NCBI GenBank assembly: GCA_035548125.1
Contig: DASZTV010000025.1
Coordinates: 61,209 to 125,208, forward strand
Direction: 5' to 3'
DNA from: DASZTV01 sp035548125
GTDB taxonomy: Bacteria; Actinomycetota; Actinomycetes; JAFAQI01
DNA: 64,000 bases
Every line of letters begins with the position of its first letter. The stretch's first letter is position 1. Position numbers and translations under genes: made by a program. Under the pieces are notes generated by a model. It was not told where the DNA came from, searched no databases, and saw nothing but the letters and a program-made list of their open reading frames with translations. Below, piece after piece: positions 36,639 through 45,733 of the stretch.

Positions 36639-37801
36639 CGCCAACTGCGACCGCCCTTGATCTGCGACTCGAACGCTGCGGGGTCGACCGTGTCCGGATC
36701 CTCCTCGACCCGCCCGGTCGAGGCCGCGATCGCCGTCTCGTAGACCCGCAGGATCTCCCCGGCGACGACCGACCAGTCGTAACGCGTGACGGCGGCACGG
36801 CCGGCTTCGCGAAGTTCGTCGCGTCGCGCCGGTGACCGAAGGAGTGCGGCGCATCCCTCGGCGAGGGCGGGCGCGCTGTTGACGCCGACGAGCTCGCCGA
36901 GCCGACCGCCTTGCAACACCTGGGAGAAGGCGTCCAGGTTGCTGGCGACGATCGGCGCACCGGCCGCCATCGCCTCGAGCAGGATGATGCCGAAGCTCTC
37001 GCCGCCGGTGTTGGGCGCGACGAAGACGTCCATCGACGCGTAGGCCCTGGCTTTGTCGGCATCGCTGACCCGCCCGAGGAACGTCACCCCCGCGGGCGCG
37101 TCGCCGATCTCGCCGGGCCCCGCCACCAGCACCTGCACGTCGGGGAACTCCCGACGCAACGTCGGGAGGGCATCGAGCAACACCTGAAGTCCCTTGCGCG
37201 GCTCGTCGACGCGGCCGACGAACCCGATCGTGCCGCCCGGCGCGGGCCAGCCGGGCAACGGCGCGGCACCGGCGTACCGATCCACATGGACGCCGTTCGG
37301 GACGACCACCGCGTCCCCGCCGAGATGCTCCACGATCGTCTTGCGCGCGGCCGACGACACCGCGATCCGGCCCGACAGCCGTTCCAGGTAGACCTGCAGC
37401 GGGTTCTGCAGCAGGGCAAGGATGCGGGACCGGGGGTTCGCGGCGTGGAACGTCGCGACGATCGGTCCGCGCGCGTTGCCCATCGCGAGCAACGACAGCG
37501 AGAACGTCTCGGGTGAATGCACGTGCAGGACGTCGAACTCGCCGTCGTGCAACCAGCGCCGCAACCGCACCTGGCTCACCGGTCCGATCAGCAACCGCGA
37601 GACCGAGCCGTTGAAGGGCACCGGCACGCTACGTCCCGCTCGCGTCACGTACCGCGGCAGCGGCACGTCGTCGTCGTCCACCGGCGTGATGACCTGCACA
37701 TGGTGGCCGCGCGCGATCAGCGCCTCGGCCAGGTCGGCGATGTGTGCGACCACGCCGCCCGGCACGTCCCACGGATACGGCGAGACCAAGCCGATCCGCA
37801 T
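36635..37801 (-). CDS. pimA: Phosphatidyl-myo-inositol mannosyltransferase PimA
   Basis: GT4-family glycosyltransferase (388 aa) that adds the first mannose to phosphatidylinositol on the cytoplasmic side. The N-terminal SPYPWDVPGGVVAHI, the GFVGRVDEPRKGL phosphate region and the nucleotide-sugar motif PNTGGESFGIILLEAMAAG are typical. Its neighbours pgsA and patA complete the early PIM pathway. Its start overlaps the patA-like stop (TGATG). Confidence 0.94.
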   Translation of the reverse strand: MRIGLVSPYPWDVPGGVVAHIADLAEALIARGHHVQVITPVDDDDVPLPRYVTRAGRSVPVPFNGSVSRLLIGPVSQVRLRRWLHDGEFDVLHVHSPETFSLSLLAMGNARGPIVATFHAANPRSRILALLQNPLQVYLERLSGRIAVSSAARKTIVEHLGGDAVVVPNGVHVDRYAGAAPLPGWPAPGGTIGFVGRVDEPRKGLQVLLDALPTLRREFPDVQVLVAGPGEIGDAPAGVTFLGRVSDADKARAYASMDVFVAPNTGGESFGIILLEAMAAGAPIVASNLDAFSQVLQGGRLGELVGVNSAPALAEGCAALLRSPARRDELREAGRAAVTRYDWSVVAGEILRVYETAIAASTGRVEEDPDTVDPAAFESQIKGGRSWR

Positions 37802-38718
37802 CAGACGCCCAACTGCTGGCTCAGCCGCCCCGCGTCGAGGTCATCGACCCACAGTCGCTGCATCATGTGCCAGTCCTGCGGGTCCGCGGCAATGGCCTCG
37901 GCGAAGGCATCGGCAAGCCGCTGCGTCATCGCGCGCACCTTGTCCTCGCGGGTACCTGTGGCAGGGACGGTCACCTGCTCGTGGATCCGCGGCTGCCAGT
38001 GGCGGCGGTCCGGATAGGTGAGGGTCACCGGCAGCAGTACTGCGCCCGTGTCGTGGGCAAGCGCTGCCGGTCCGGCCGGCATCCGGGCAGCGGAGCCGAA
38101 GAAGTCGACCTCGATGCCGGTAGCGGTCAGGTCGCGGTCGGCGAGCAGGCACAGCGTGCCGCCGGCGCGCAGCCGCTCCGCGAGCAGCTCGAACGGCGCC
38201 CGCTCCCCTCCGGTGAGCGGCACCACCTCCATGCCGAGGGACTCCCGGAAGGCCACGAACCGGTTGAACAGCGACTCCGGCTGCAACCGCTCGGCGACGG
38301 TGGTGAACGGAACACCGGTACCGGCCAGCCAGGCACCGGCCTGGTCCCAGTTCCCCATGTGCGGCAGGGCCAGGATCATCCCTTTGCCGGACGCGACCGC
38401 GTCGCGCAGCCGCCACTCGTCGATGCAACGCGTCCTGGCGACCAGGTCCTCCGTGCGCATGCTCGGCATCTGGAAGACCTCGCACCAGTAGCGCAGATAG
38501 GACCGCACGCCGTCGCGGGTCAGCAGCCGAAGCTCGCGATCGGACAGGTCCGGTTTCACCCGTGCCAGGTTGTGCTGCAACTGGATCACGTTCGACCCCG
38601 AGCGCACCCAGACGGCGTCGGCGATCGCGTCGAACTGGCGGCGGGCCAGGCGCTCCGGCATGCCGCGCACGACCGCCCAGCCGGCGGCGTAGATCGCGTC
38701 GGTGAGGGTGTCGTTCAC
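37801..38718 (-). CDS. PIM acyltransferase, PatA/HtrB family
   Basis: Lysophospholipid-type acyltransferase (305 aa) expected to acylate phosphatidylinositol mannosides. The catalytic HxxxxD is HMGNWD, and the later FFGSAARMPAGPAALA matches the lauroyl/PatA family. The frame is open to 38973, but the GTG at 38718 overlaps the pgsA stop (GTGA) and gives a normal length. The pgsA-patA-pimA order matches that of mycobacteria and Streptomyces. Confidence 0.92.
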   Translation of the reverse strand: MNDTLTDAIYAAGWAVVRGMPERLARRQFDAIADAVWVRSGSNVIQLQHNLARVKPDLSDRELRLLTRDGVRSYLRYWCEVFQMPSMRTEDLVARTRCIDEWRLRDAVASGKGMILALPHMGNWDQAGAWLAGTGVPFTTVAERLQPESLFNRFVAFRESLGMEVVPLTGGERAPFELLAERLRAGGTLCLLADRDLTATGIEVDFFGSAARMPAGPAALAHDTGAVLLPVTLTYPDRRHWQPRIHEQVTVPATGTREDKVRAMTQRLADAFAEAIAADPQDWHMMQRLWVDDLDAGRLSQQLGV

Positions 38719-39317
38719 GTCGCCTGGCGGCGGACCTCGACGATCCGCTGCACGACCGTGACCGTCGTCGCCGCAGCGAGACCCCACAGCGCGATCGCGC
38801 GCAGCACCGGCACGCCGAAGATCCCGGAGAATCCGGTGAGCACCAGCACCGCGATTAGCCGCTCCGAACGTTCCGCGATGCCGACGTTCGCGGTCATCCC
38901 GAGGCTTTCGGCACGTGCCTTCGAATACGACGTGACGACGCCGGCAACCAGGTCGTACAGCGCCACCGCACACAACGTCGTGTTGTTGCCGTCACCGGCG
39001 TACCAGAGCGCGAGGGCGCCGAAGACCGCGCCGTCGCCGACGCGGTCGAGCGTCGAGTCGAGAAACGCCCCCCAGGGGCCGCTCGTGCCTCGCGCCCGAG
39101 CCACCGCTCCGTCCATCAGGTCGCTGAACACGAACGCGGTGATCACGAGCGTGCCGACCAGGAACTTGCCGCGCGGGTAGAAGGCCAGCGCACCCGCCGA
39201 GACGCCGATCGTTCCGACCACCGTGAGCGCATCGGGAGTGATCCCCATCGCGACCATCCGACGGGCGATCGGATCGACGACCTTGTTGATCTGCGGGCGC
39301 GCGTGAATCCCGAGCAT
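38715..39317 (-). CDS. pgsA: Phosphatidylinositol phosphate synthase (CDP-alcohol phosphotransferase)
   Basis: Membrane enzyme (200 aa) joining CDP-diacylglycerol to inositol phosphate. The metal-binding signature is complete: D66, D69-G70, A73-R74, G83, D87 and D91 in the block from SDLMDGAVARA to LDSTLDRVGD. Several membrane helices follow. The ATG at 39317 gives the normal N-terminus MLGIHARPQI. It is first of the PIM operon and divergent from the EF-G-like gene, with 99 bp between them. Confidence 0.93.
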   Translation of the reverse strand: MLGIHARPQINKVVDPIARRMVAMGITPDALTVVGTIGVSAGALAFYPRGKFLVGTLVITAFVFSDLMDGAVARARGTSGPWGAFLDSTLDRVGDGAVFGALALWYAGDGNNTTLCAVALYDLVAGVVTSYSKARAESLGMTANVGIAERSERLIAVLVLTGFSGIFGVPVLRAIALWGLAAATTVTVVQRIVEVRRQAT

Positions 39318-39416
39318 CGTGCGGTGAGGATATCGAGGACAAATCCGGCTTCCCCTTGTCGGCACGCCATAACGGGTGCAGGCTGCGCAGACAGGGGCAA
39401 GCCAAGGAGGCATGAC

Positions 39417-41561
39417 ATGGCCGACAAGACGAGCACCTCAGGAGCCGCCGGCAGGGCACCCGTGGCCGACGAGCCGGGGCGGATCAGAAACGTCGTGCTC
39501 GTCGGCCATTCGGGCGCCGGCAAGACCTCATTGGTCGAGGCCCTGCTCGTGGCGACCGGAACCATCCCCAGAGCCGGTCGCGTCGAGGACGGCACGACGG
39601 TCAGTGACTTCGACGAGGCGGAGATCCGTCAGCAGCGCTCGATCAGCCTCACGGTGGCGCCGTTCGAGCACGACGGCGTGAAGGTCAACCTGCTCGACAC
39701 TCCGGGCTATGCCGACTTCACCGGCGACCTGCGCGCCGGGCTGCGCGCCGCCGACGCCGCGTTGTTCGTCGTCAGCGCCGCGGACGGCATCGACGGGACC
39801 ACGCAGATGATCTGGGACGAGTGCGCCACGGTCGGCATGCCGCGCGCCGTCGTCATCACGCGCCTGGACTCCCCACGCGCCGACTACGACGCGACGCTCG
39901 CGGCGTGCCAGAGCTCGTTCGGTGACGGTGTGCTTCCGATCTACCTCCCGCTGCACGGCGACGGCGACGACGTCGCCGGGCTGATCGGGTTGCTCTCGCA
40001 GCAGATCTTCGACTACAGCGACGGCAAGCGGACGCAACGTGACCCGGACCCCGAGCACCTGCCGCTGATCGCCGAGCACCGCAACACCCTGATCGAGGGG
40101 ATCATCGCGGAGTCCGAGGACGAGACGTTGATGGACCGCTACCTGGGCGGTGAGGAGATCGACGTCAAGGTCCTGATCGACGACCTGGAGACGGCAGTAG
40201 CGCGCGGGTCGTTCTACCCGGTGTTGACCGCGTGTGCCGCTACCGGCCTCGGCATGGCCGAGCTGCTCGAGGTCCTCACGTCCGCGTTCCCGTCGCCGCT
40301 CGAGCACCCGCTGCTTCCGGTGACCCGCCCGGACGGGACTCCGGTCGAGCCGCTCGCGGTCGACCCCAACGGGCGACTCTGCGCCGAAGTCGTCAAGACC
40401 ACGACCGACCCGTACGTCGGCCGGATCTCACTCGTACGCGTCTTCTCCGGCACGCTGCGCCCCGACGCGGTGCTGCACGTCTCCGGACACGGCCTCGCCG
40501 AGCGCGGACACGAGGATCACGACGTCGACGAGAAGGTCGGGTCGCTGTCGGTGCCGCTCGGCAAGACGCTGCACCCGGTCGACCACGCGATTGCGGGCGA
40601 CATCGTGGCGATCGCGAAGCTGTCCCGCGCCGAGACCGGCGACACGCTGTCGACCAAGGACGACCCGCTGCTGGTCCACGCCTGGGACATGCCGGAGCCG
40701 CTGCTCCCGGTCGCGATCCAGGCGAAGAGCAAGGCCGACGAGGACAAGCTCTCGACCGGCCTGCAGCGCATCGTCGCCGAGGAGCCGACCGTGCGTCTGG
40801 ACCGCAACACCGAGACCGGCCAGCTCGTGCTGTGGTGCATGGGCGAAGCCCACGCGGACGTGCTGCTGGACCACCTCGCCACCAAGTACGGCGTCGCGGT
40901 TGAACAGGTGGAGCTCCGGGTGCCGCTGCGCGAGACCTTCTCCGGGCCCGCCGCGGGGCACGGCCGGCACGTGAAGCAGTCCGGCGGTCACGGCCAGTTC
41001 GCCGTGTGCGACGTCGAGTTCGAGCCGCTTCCGGAGGGCTCCGGCTTCGAGTTCGTGGACAAGATCTACGGCGGGTCCGTGCCCAACCAGTTCATCCCTT
41101 CGGTGGAGAAGGGCATCCGCGCCCAGATGGAGCGCGGCGTCGCTGCGGGCTACCCGGTCGTCGACATCCGCGCCACCTTGAAGGACGGCAAGGCCCACTC
41201 CGTCGACTCCTCCGACATGGCCTTCCAGGTGTCCGGCGGTCTGGCGCTGAAGGACGCCGCGGAGAAGACCCAGGTCGCGCTGCTGGAACCGGTACTCGAG
41301 GTCTCGGTGCTGGTCGCCGACGACTACGTCGGCGCGGTGATGAGCGACCTGTCCACCCGCCGCGGCCGCGTCACCGGCACCGAGCCGGTCGGCACCGGAC
41401 GCACCCTGGTCAAGGCGGAGGTACCGGAGGTCGAGGTCACCCGCTACGCGATCGACCTGCGCTCGCTCTCGCACGGGACGGGTACGTTCAGCCGCCGTCA
41501 CCTGCGCTACGAGCCGATGCCGTCGCACATCGCGTCGAAGGTGATCTCAGCCGCCTCTTAG
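39417..41561 (+). CDS. Elongation factor G-like GTPase (FusA2 type)
   Basis: A 714-aa translational GTPase of the EF-G-like group common in actinobacteria. The P-loop is GHSGAGKTSL, switch II is DTPGYADF and the EF-G domain IV GHGRHVKQSGGHGQFAV is present. The G4 motif reads TRLD instead of NKxD, and the switch I region is RQQRSISL rather than the classic RGITI. AAGGAGG lies 6 nt before the ATG at 39417; a nearby ATG at 39412 is out of frame. The role is unknown; it is not the main EF-G. Confidence 0.9.
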   Translation: MADKTSTSGAAGRAPVADEPGRIRNVVLVGHSGAGKTSLVEALLVATGTIPRAGRVEDGTTVSDFDEAEIRQQRSISLTVAPFEHDGVKVNLLDTPGYADFTGDLRAGLRAADAALFVVSAADGIDGTTQMIWDECATVGMPRAVVITRLDSPRADYDATLAACQSSFGDGVLPIYLPLHGDGDDVAGLIGLLSQQIFDYSDGKRTQRDPDPEHLPLIAEHRNTLIEGIIAESEDETLMDRYLGGEEIDVKVLIDDLETAVARGSFYPVLTACAATGLGMAELLEVLTSAFPSPLEHPLLPVTRPDGTPVEPLAVDPNGRLCAEVVKTTTDPYVGRISLVRVFSGTLRPDAVLHVSGHGLAERGHEDHDVDEKVGSLSVPLGKTLHPVDHAIAGDIVAIAKLSRAETGDTLSTKDDPLLVHAWDMPEPLLPVAIQAKSKADEDKLSTGLQRIVAEEPTVRLDRNTETGQLVLWCMGEAHADVLLDHLATKYGVAVEQVELRVPLRETFSGPAAGHGRHVKQSGGHGQFAVCDVEFEPLPEGSGFEFVDKIYGGSVPNQFIPSVEKGIRAQMERGVAAGYPVVDIRATLKDGKAHSVDSSDMAFQVSGGLALKDAAEKTQVALLEPVLEVSVLVADDYVGAVMSDLSTRRGRVTGTEPVGTGRTLVKAEVPEVEVTRYAIDLRSLSHGTGTFSRRHLRYEPMPSHIASKVISAAS

Positions 41562-41584
41562 GCGCTCGGACGTAGGCTCGCGCC

Positions 41585-41944
41585 ATGCCGATGCTCGCGA
41601 TCTTCCTGATCCTGCTGGCCCTCTTCGTCATCTTGCCGCTCGTCGGGTTCCTCGTCTGGACCATGATCAGCATCGCGATCACGGGCATCGCGCTCGGCGG
41701 TCTCGCCCGGCTGATCATCCCCGGGCGGCAGCCGATCGGCGTGATCGCCACGATCGTCGCCGGCTGGATCGGCTCGATCGTGGGCGGGCTGATCGCGATC
41801 GGCGCGTTCGGTCGTCACCACCACTGGTTCGCGCGGATCCTGATCGAGATCGGCGTCTCGGCGGTGACGGTGCTCGCCTTCTCGGCCGGCGCGAGCAGCC
41901 GGAAGGTGGACTCGGGCGGGAGCCACAAGATCCTCGACGTCTAG
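41585..41944 (+). CDS. Small membrane protein, GlsB/YeaQ/YmgE family
   Basis: A 119-aa protein with three hydrophobic stretches (about residues 4-35, 51-74 and 84-100). The family motif is seen as GGLARLIIPGRQPIG followed by ATIVAGWIGSIVGG. These transglycosylase-associated proteins have no firmly known function and are often stress induced. It ends at CTAG (41941-41944), which also provides the stop of the convergent HIT gene. Confidence 0.85.
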   Translation: MPMLAIFLILLALFVILPLVGFLVWTMISIAITGIALGGLARLIIPGRQPIGVIATIVAGWIGSIVGGLIAIGAFGRHHHWFARILIEIGVSAVTVLAFSAGASSRKVDSGGSHKILDV

Positions 41945-42480
41945 TCGGGCCACCCTTCGGCGAGCAGCTGCCGGGTGTCGCGCAGCAGCTGTGGCAGCAC
42001 CTTGGTGCGCGCCACAACCGGCATGAAGTTGGTGTCACCGCCCCACCGCGGCACGACGTGCTGGTGCAGGTGCGCGGCGATTCCGGCGCCCGCGACCACG
42101 CCCTGGTTCATGCCGATGTTGAAGCCCTGCGCGTTGCTTGCCTCGCGCAGCACGCGCATCGCGGTCTGGGTGAATGCCGCCACCTCGCTGCGTTCGGCGT
42201 CGGTGAGCTCTGTGTAGTCGGCGACGTGTCGGAACGGCACCACCATCAGGTGGCCGGAGTTGTACGGGTAGAGGTTGAGCACGACGTACGTCAGCCCGCC
42301 GCGATGAACGATCAGGCCGTCCTCGTCGCTGCTACCGGGGATGGTGCAGAACGGGCACTCGTCGGTCTTGCCCTCCCCCTTGATGTAGGCGAGCCGCTCC
42401 GGCATCCAGATCCGCTGCCAGCCGTCGGACATGCCGGCCCCCGGCTGGGGCTCGACGCCCGGACCCAGGTCCTGCGTCAT
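41941..42480 (-). CDS. HIT-family nucleotide hydrolase/phosphorylase
   Basis: A 179-aa HIT protein. The active-site triad is HLHQHVVPR; CPFC near residues 43-46 and SGHLMVVPFRH are also typical. In mycobacteria the homologue at this position, between thrS and pgsA, is an Ap4A phosphorylase, so a dinucleoside polyphosphate substrate is likely. The ATG overlaps the thrS stop (ATGA), and its stop shares CTAG with the convergent GlsB-like gene. Confidence 0.9.
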   Translation of the reverse strand: MTQDLGPGVEPQPGAGMSDGWQRIWMPERLAYIKGEGKTDECPFCTIPGSSDEDGLIVHRGGLTYVVLNLYPYNSGHLMVVPFRHVADYTELTDAERSEVAAFTQTAMRVLREASNAQGFNIGMNQGVVAGAGIAAHLHQHVVPRWGGDTNFMPVVARTKVLPQLLRDTRQLLAEGWPD

Positions 42481-44480
42481 TCGGGGGTCGGCTCGGGGTT
42501 GAGCGCGTGCGGGTCGATCTGCCGCTCCGTGATGTTGCGCAGGATCTCGGCGACCGCCTCGTCGAGTGGCACCCCACGCCGCTCGACCCCGTTGCGGTAG
42601 CGGATCGACACCGCGCCCGCCTCGACGTCGCGGTCACCCGCGACCAGCATGAACGGCACCTTCTGCTGCTGCGCGTGCAGGATCTTCTTCTGCATCCGGT
42701 CGTCGCTCTCGTCGAGCTCGGCGCGGATCCCCTCGGACCGCAGCCGCGCGACGACACCTTCGAGGTAGGGCAGGTTGTCGCTGCGGATCGGGATCCCCAT
42801 GACCTGCACCGGCGCCAGCCAGGCGGGGAACGCGCCCGCGTAGTGCTCGGTGAGCACGCCGAAGAACCGCTCGATCGAGCCGAACAGCGCGCGGTGGATC
42901 ATCACCGGCTGATGACGCTGGCCGTCGTCGCCCTGGTACTCCAGCTCGAACCGCTTCGGCTGGTTGAAGTCCACCTGGATGGTCGACATCTGCCAGGACC
43001 GCCCGATCGCGTCGCGCGCCTGCACCGAGATCTTCGGTCCGTAGTACGCCGCGCCACCCGGGTCCGGGACGAGCTCGAGACCCGACGCGGCCGCGGCCTG
43101 CTCGAGGGCGGCGGTCGCCTCGGCCCAGTCCGCCATCGACCCGATGAACTTGTCGGAGTCATCGCGGGTCGACAGCTCGAGGTAGAAGTCGGTCAGCCCG
43201 AAGTCGCGCAACAGCTCGAGCACGAAGTCCAGCAGCGCGGTGAGCTCACCCGCCATCTGCTCCTTGGTGCAGTAGATGTGCGAGTCGTCCTGGGTCATTC
43301 CGCGGACCCGGGTCAGGCCGTGGACGACACCGGACTTCTCGTAGCGGTAGACGGTGCCGAACTCGAACAGCCGCAGCGGCAGCTCCCGGTAGGACCGCCC
43401 GCGCGACCGGAAGATCAGGTTGTGCATCGGGCAGTTCATGGCCTTGAGGTAGTAGTCCGCGCCCTCGAACTGCATCGGGGGGAACATCCCGTCCGCGTAG
43501 TACGGCAGGTGCCCGGAGGTCTCGAACAGCCCGGCTTTCGAGATGTGCGGTGAGTTCACGAACGAGTAGCCAGCCGCCTCGTGCTTGCGCCGCGAGTAGT
43601 CCTCCATCACGCGGCGCACGATGCCGCCCTTCGGGTGGAAGACCGCGAGTCCCGACCCGAGCTCGTCAGGGAATGAGAACAGGTCGAGCTCCGCACCGAG
43701 CTTGCGGTGATCCCGGCGCTCTGCCTCCTCGAGGAGCTCGAGGTGGCGGTCGAGGTCCTCCTGCGAGGCCCATGCGGTGCCGTAGATCCGCTGCAGCTGC
43801 GGGTTCTTCTCGTCGCCGCGCCAGTACGCCGCGGCCGACCGCATCAGCTTGACCGTCGGGATCAGCCTGGTGCTCGGCAGATGCGGCCCCCGGCACAGGT
43901 CCTTCCACGCCAGCGATCCGTCACGACGCAGGTTGTCGTAGATGGTGAGCTCGCCCGCTCCGACCTCCATGGACGCACCCTCTGCGGCCTCGGCAGCGGC
44001 GCCCTTCAGGCCGATCAGCTCGAGCTTGTACGGCTCGGCGGAGAGCTCGTCACGCGCTTCGTCGTCGGTGACCACGCGGCGGGTGAAGGTCTGGCTCTCC
44101 TTGACGATCTTGCGCATCCGGGACTCGATCTTCTCGAGGTCCTCCGGCGTGAACGGCGTGGCGACATCGAAGTCGTAGTAGTAGCCGTTGACGATCGGCG
44201 GTCCGATGCCGAGCTTGGCGTCAGGGAACAGCTCCTGGACCGCCTGGGCGAGCACGTGCGCGCTGGAGTGGCGCAGCACCGCCAGGCCGTCGGGCGAGTC
44301 CATCGCTACCGGCTCGAGGACATCCCCGTCCGCAGGCTTCCAGGACAGGTCGCGCAGCTCGCCGTTCCCGTCGCGGGCGACGACGGCGTCGAGCCCGGCG
44401 GCCCGGAACAGGTGGCCCGCCGTCGTACCGGACTCGGCGACAACGCTGGTTCCGTCGACGGTCACGGTGATCTCAGGCAC
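42477..44480 (-). CDS. thrS: Threonyl-tRNA synthetase
   Basis: Charges tRNA-Thr (667 aa). The N-terminal TGS domain (ITVTVDGTSVV) is followed by the editing domain with RHSSAHVLAQAV, the class II core with MNCPMHN (zinc Cys) and VHGLTRVRGMTQDDSHIY, and a C-terminal anticodon domain. The GTG at 44480 gives the normal length; upstream in-frame starts would overlap the divergent DinB-like gene. The 55-bp gap leaves no room for a leader riboswitch. Confidence 0.95.
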   Translation of the reverse strand: MPEITVTVDGTSVVAESGTTAGHLFRAAGLDAVVARDGNGELRDLSWKPADGDVLEPVAMDSPDGLAVLRHSSAHVLAQAVQELFPDAKLGIGPPIVNGYYYDFDVATPFTPEDLEKIESRMRKIVKESQTFTRRVVTDDEARDELSAEPYKLELIGLKGAAAEAAEGASMEVGAGELTIYDNLRRDGSLAWKDLCRGPHLPSTRLIPTVKLMRSAAAYWRGDEKNPQLQRIYGTAWASQEDLDRHLELLEEAERRDHRKLGAELDLFSFPDELGSGLAVFHPKGGIVRRVMEDYSRRKHEAAGYSFVNSPHISKAGLFETSGHLPYYADGMFPPMQFEGADYYLKAMNCPMHNLIFRSRGRSYRELPLRLFEFGTVYRYEKSGVVHGLTRVRGMTQDDSHIYCTKEQMAGELTALLDFVLELLRDFGLTDFYLELSTRDDSDKFIGSMADWAEATAALEQAAAASGLELVPDPGGAAYYGPKISVQARDAIGRSWQMSTIQVDFNQPKRFELEYQGDDGQRHQPVMIHRALFGSIERFFGVLTEHYAGAFPAWLAPVQVMGIPIRSDNLPYLEGVVARLRSEGIRAELDESDDRMQKKILHAQQQKVPFMLVAGDRDVEAGAVSIRYRNGVERRGVPLDEAVAEILRNITERQIDPHALNPEPTPE

Positions 44481-44535
44481 GAGCGCGAGGGTACTGAACC
44501 GAACCCGCTTGCTTCCCCGCAATAACGTGTCGCAC

Positions 44536-45081
44536 ATGGAGCACCGCGCGGACGTGTTCTCGATCCCTGACGTCGTCGACCCGCGGGAGGACAACCTCCA
44601 TCAGGGGGATGAACGGGCCACGCTGGCCGAGTTCCTGCGCTTCCAGCGCCAGACCCTCGAGATGAAGTGCGCCGGACTCACGGCGGAGCAGCTCGCTACC
44701 CGCTCGGTCCCGCCGTCGACGATGTCGCTGCTCGGACTGGTCCGCCACCTCGCCCACGTCGAGCGGATGTGGTTCAAGGTGCGCTTCGACGGCCAGGACC
44801 TGCCGCGGCTCTACCAGACGGCGGAGGACCCCGACGGTGACTTCAACGGGGCCGTCGCGGATCAGGCCGTCGTCGACGAGGCGTGGGAGTCCTGGCGCGC
44901 CGAAGTGGCGTTCGCCGAGAAGTGGGTCGAGGAGCACCCGCTCGACTTCGTCGCCGAGCTCGGCGACGACGCGCGTCTCTCACTGCGCGAGCTGCTGGTC
45001 CACATGGTCGAGGAGTACGCCCGGCACAACGGTCACGCGGACCTGTTGCGCGAGTGCATCGACGGCCGCCTGGGCCAGTAG
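44536..45081 (+). CDS. DUF664/DinB-family protein, probable mycothiol-dependent enzyme
   Basis: A 181-aa DinB-fold protein. The metal-binding His pattern is visible as LVRHLAHVERMWF in the middle and EEYARHNGHADLLREC at the end, which fits DUF664 members in mycothiol-producing actinobacteria. Substrate unknown. The ATG at 44536 is preferred; an in-frame GTG at 44527 could add three residues. It is divergent from thrS. Confidence 0.85.
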   Translation: MEHRADVFSIPDVVDPREDNLHQGDERATLAEFLRFQRQTLEMKCAGLTAEQLATRSVPPSTMSLLGLVRHLAHVERMWFKVRFDGQDLPRLYQTAEDPDGDFNGAVADQAVVDEAWESWRAEVAFAEKWVEEHPLDFVAELGDDARLSLRELLVHMVEEYARHNGHADLLRECIDGRLGQ

Positions 45082-45138
45082 CGGGCCCCTCAGCCGGTCA
45101 GCCTGGCCTTCGCCATGTGACGAAAGTTGCCGGTGATG

Positions 45139-45215
45139 TGGTGGGCGATACTGGACTTGAACCAGTGACCTCTCGCGTGTGAGGCGAGCGCTCTGACCAA
45201 CTGAGCTAATCGCCC
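45139..45215 (-). tRNA. tRNA-Val (anticodon CAC)
   Basis: On the minus strand the acceptor GGGCGAT pairs with ATCGCCC, the D arm is GCTCAGTTGGTCAGAGC, the anticodon loop CTCACAC gives CAC, and the T arm contains GGTTCAAGTCC. The discriminator A and a genome-encoded CCA follow. Confidence 0.95.
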
Positions 45216-45307
45216 GGCGCGCCTCACCCTAGCCCGCGGACGTTAGTGATGCCTCCGTTGTGGGGAACATGGCATCATCACCCGAAAGCCCGGAAGGTCG
45301 CCCGCTG

Positions 45308-45733
45308 ATGAGCTCTCGCCAGGACTCGGTCACCGCCGAGATGGAGCTGCGACTCGTCGTGGGCGACGGCGCCGACCGTCCGGTGCACGCGGAGCTGAGC
45401 TACTCCCCCAGCGACCCTTACGCGGTGCGCATCGGGTTTCACACCGGCGGCGACGACGTCGTCGAGTGGACCTTCGCGCGATCGCTGCTGACCGACGGCG
45501 TCACCCACCCGGTCGGCGACGGTGACGTGCAGGTCTGGCCGGCCACCGGGAGCGGCGGCGACCAGCACGTGCGGCTGTCTCTTTCCAGCCCGTCCGGCAA
45601 CGCGTTGTTCGAAGCACCGCTGCCGCAGCTGGTGCAGTTCCTGACGCAGACCTATGCGCTCGTGCCTACCGGATGCGAGAGCGACTTCGTCGACGTCGGT
45701 GCCGAGCTCGCCATCCTCCTCGGCGAGGACTAG
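45308..45733 (+). CDS. ssgB: SsgA-family sporulation/cell division regulator, SsgB-like
   Basis: A 141-aa SsgA-like protein. In Streptomyces, SsgB positions FtsZ at sporulation septa. Diagnostic blocks are ELRLVV, SDPYAVRIGFHTGG, VEWTFARSLLTDGV, GDVQVWP, LSLSSPSGNALFEAP and FLTQTYALVPTG. The ATG at 45308 with GGAAGG upstream gives a typical N-terminus; a GTG at 45260 is also open. Location near thrS parallels ssgB of Streptomyces coelicolor. It ends at CTAG shared with the convergent hutH stop. Confidence 0.88.
   Translation: MSSRQDSVTAEMELRLVVGDGADRPVHAELSYSPSDPYAVRIGFHTGGDDVVEWTFARSLLTDGVTHPVGDGDVQVWPATGSGGDQHVRLSLSSPSGNALFEAPLPQLVQFLTQTYALVPTGCESDFVDVGAELAILLGED

Noticed and set aside
44481..44535. 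T-box or leader riboswitch before thrS
   Set aside because: Only 55 bp separate thrS from the divergent gene; no leader fits.
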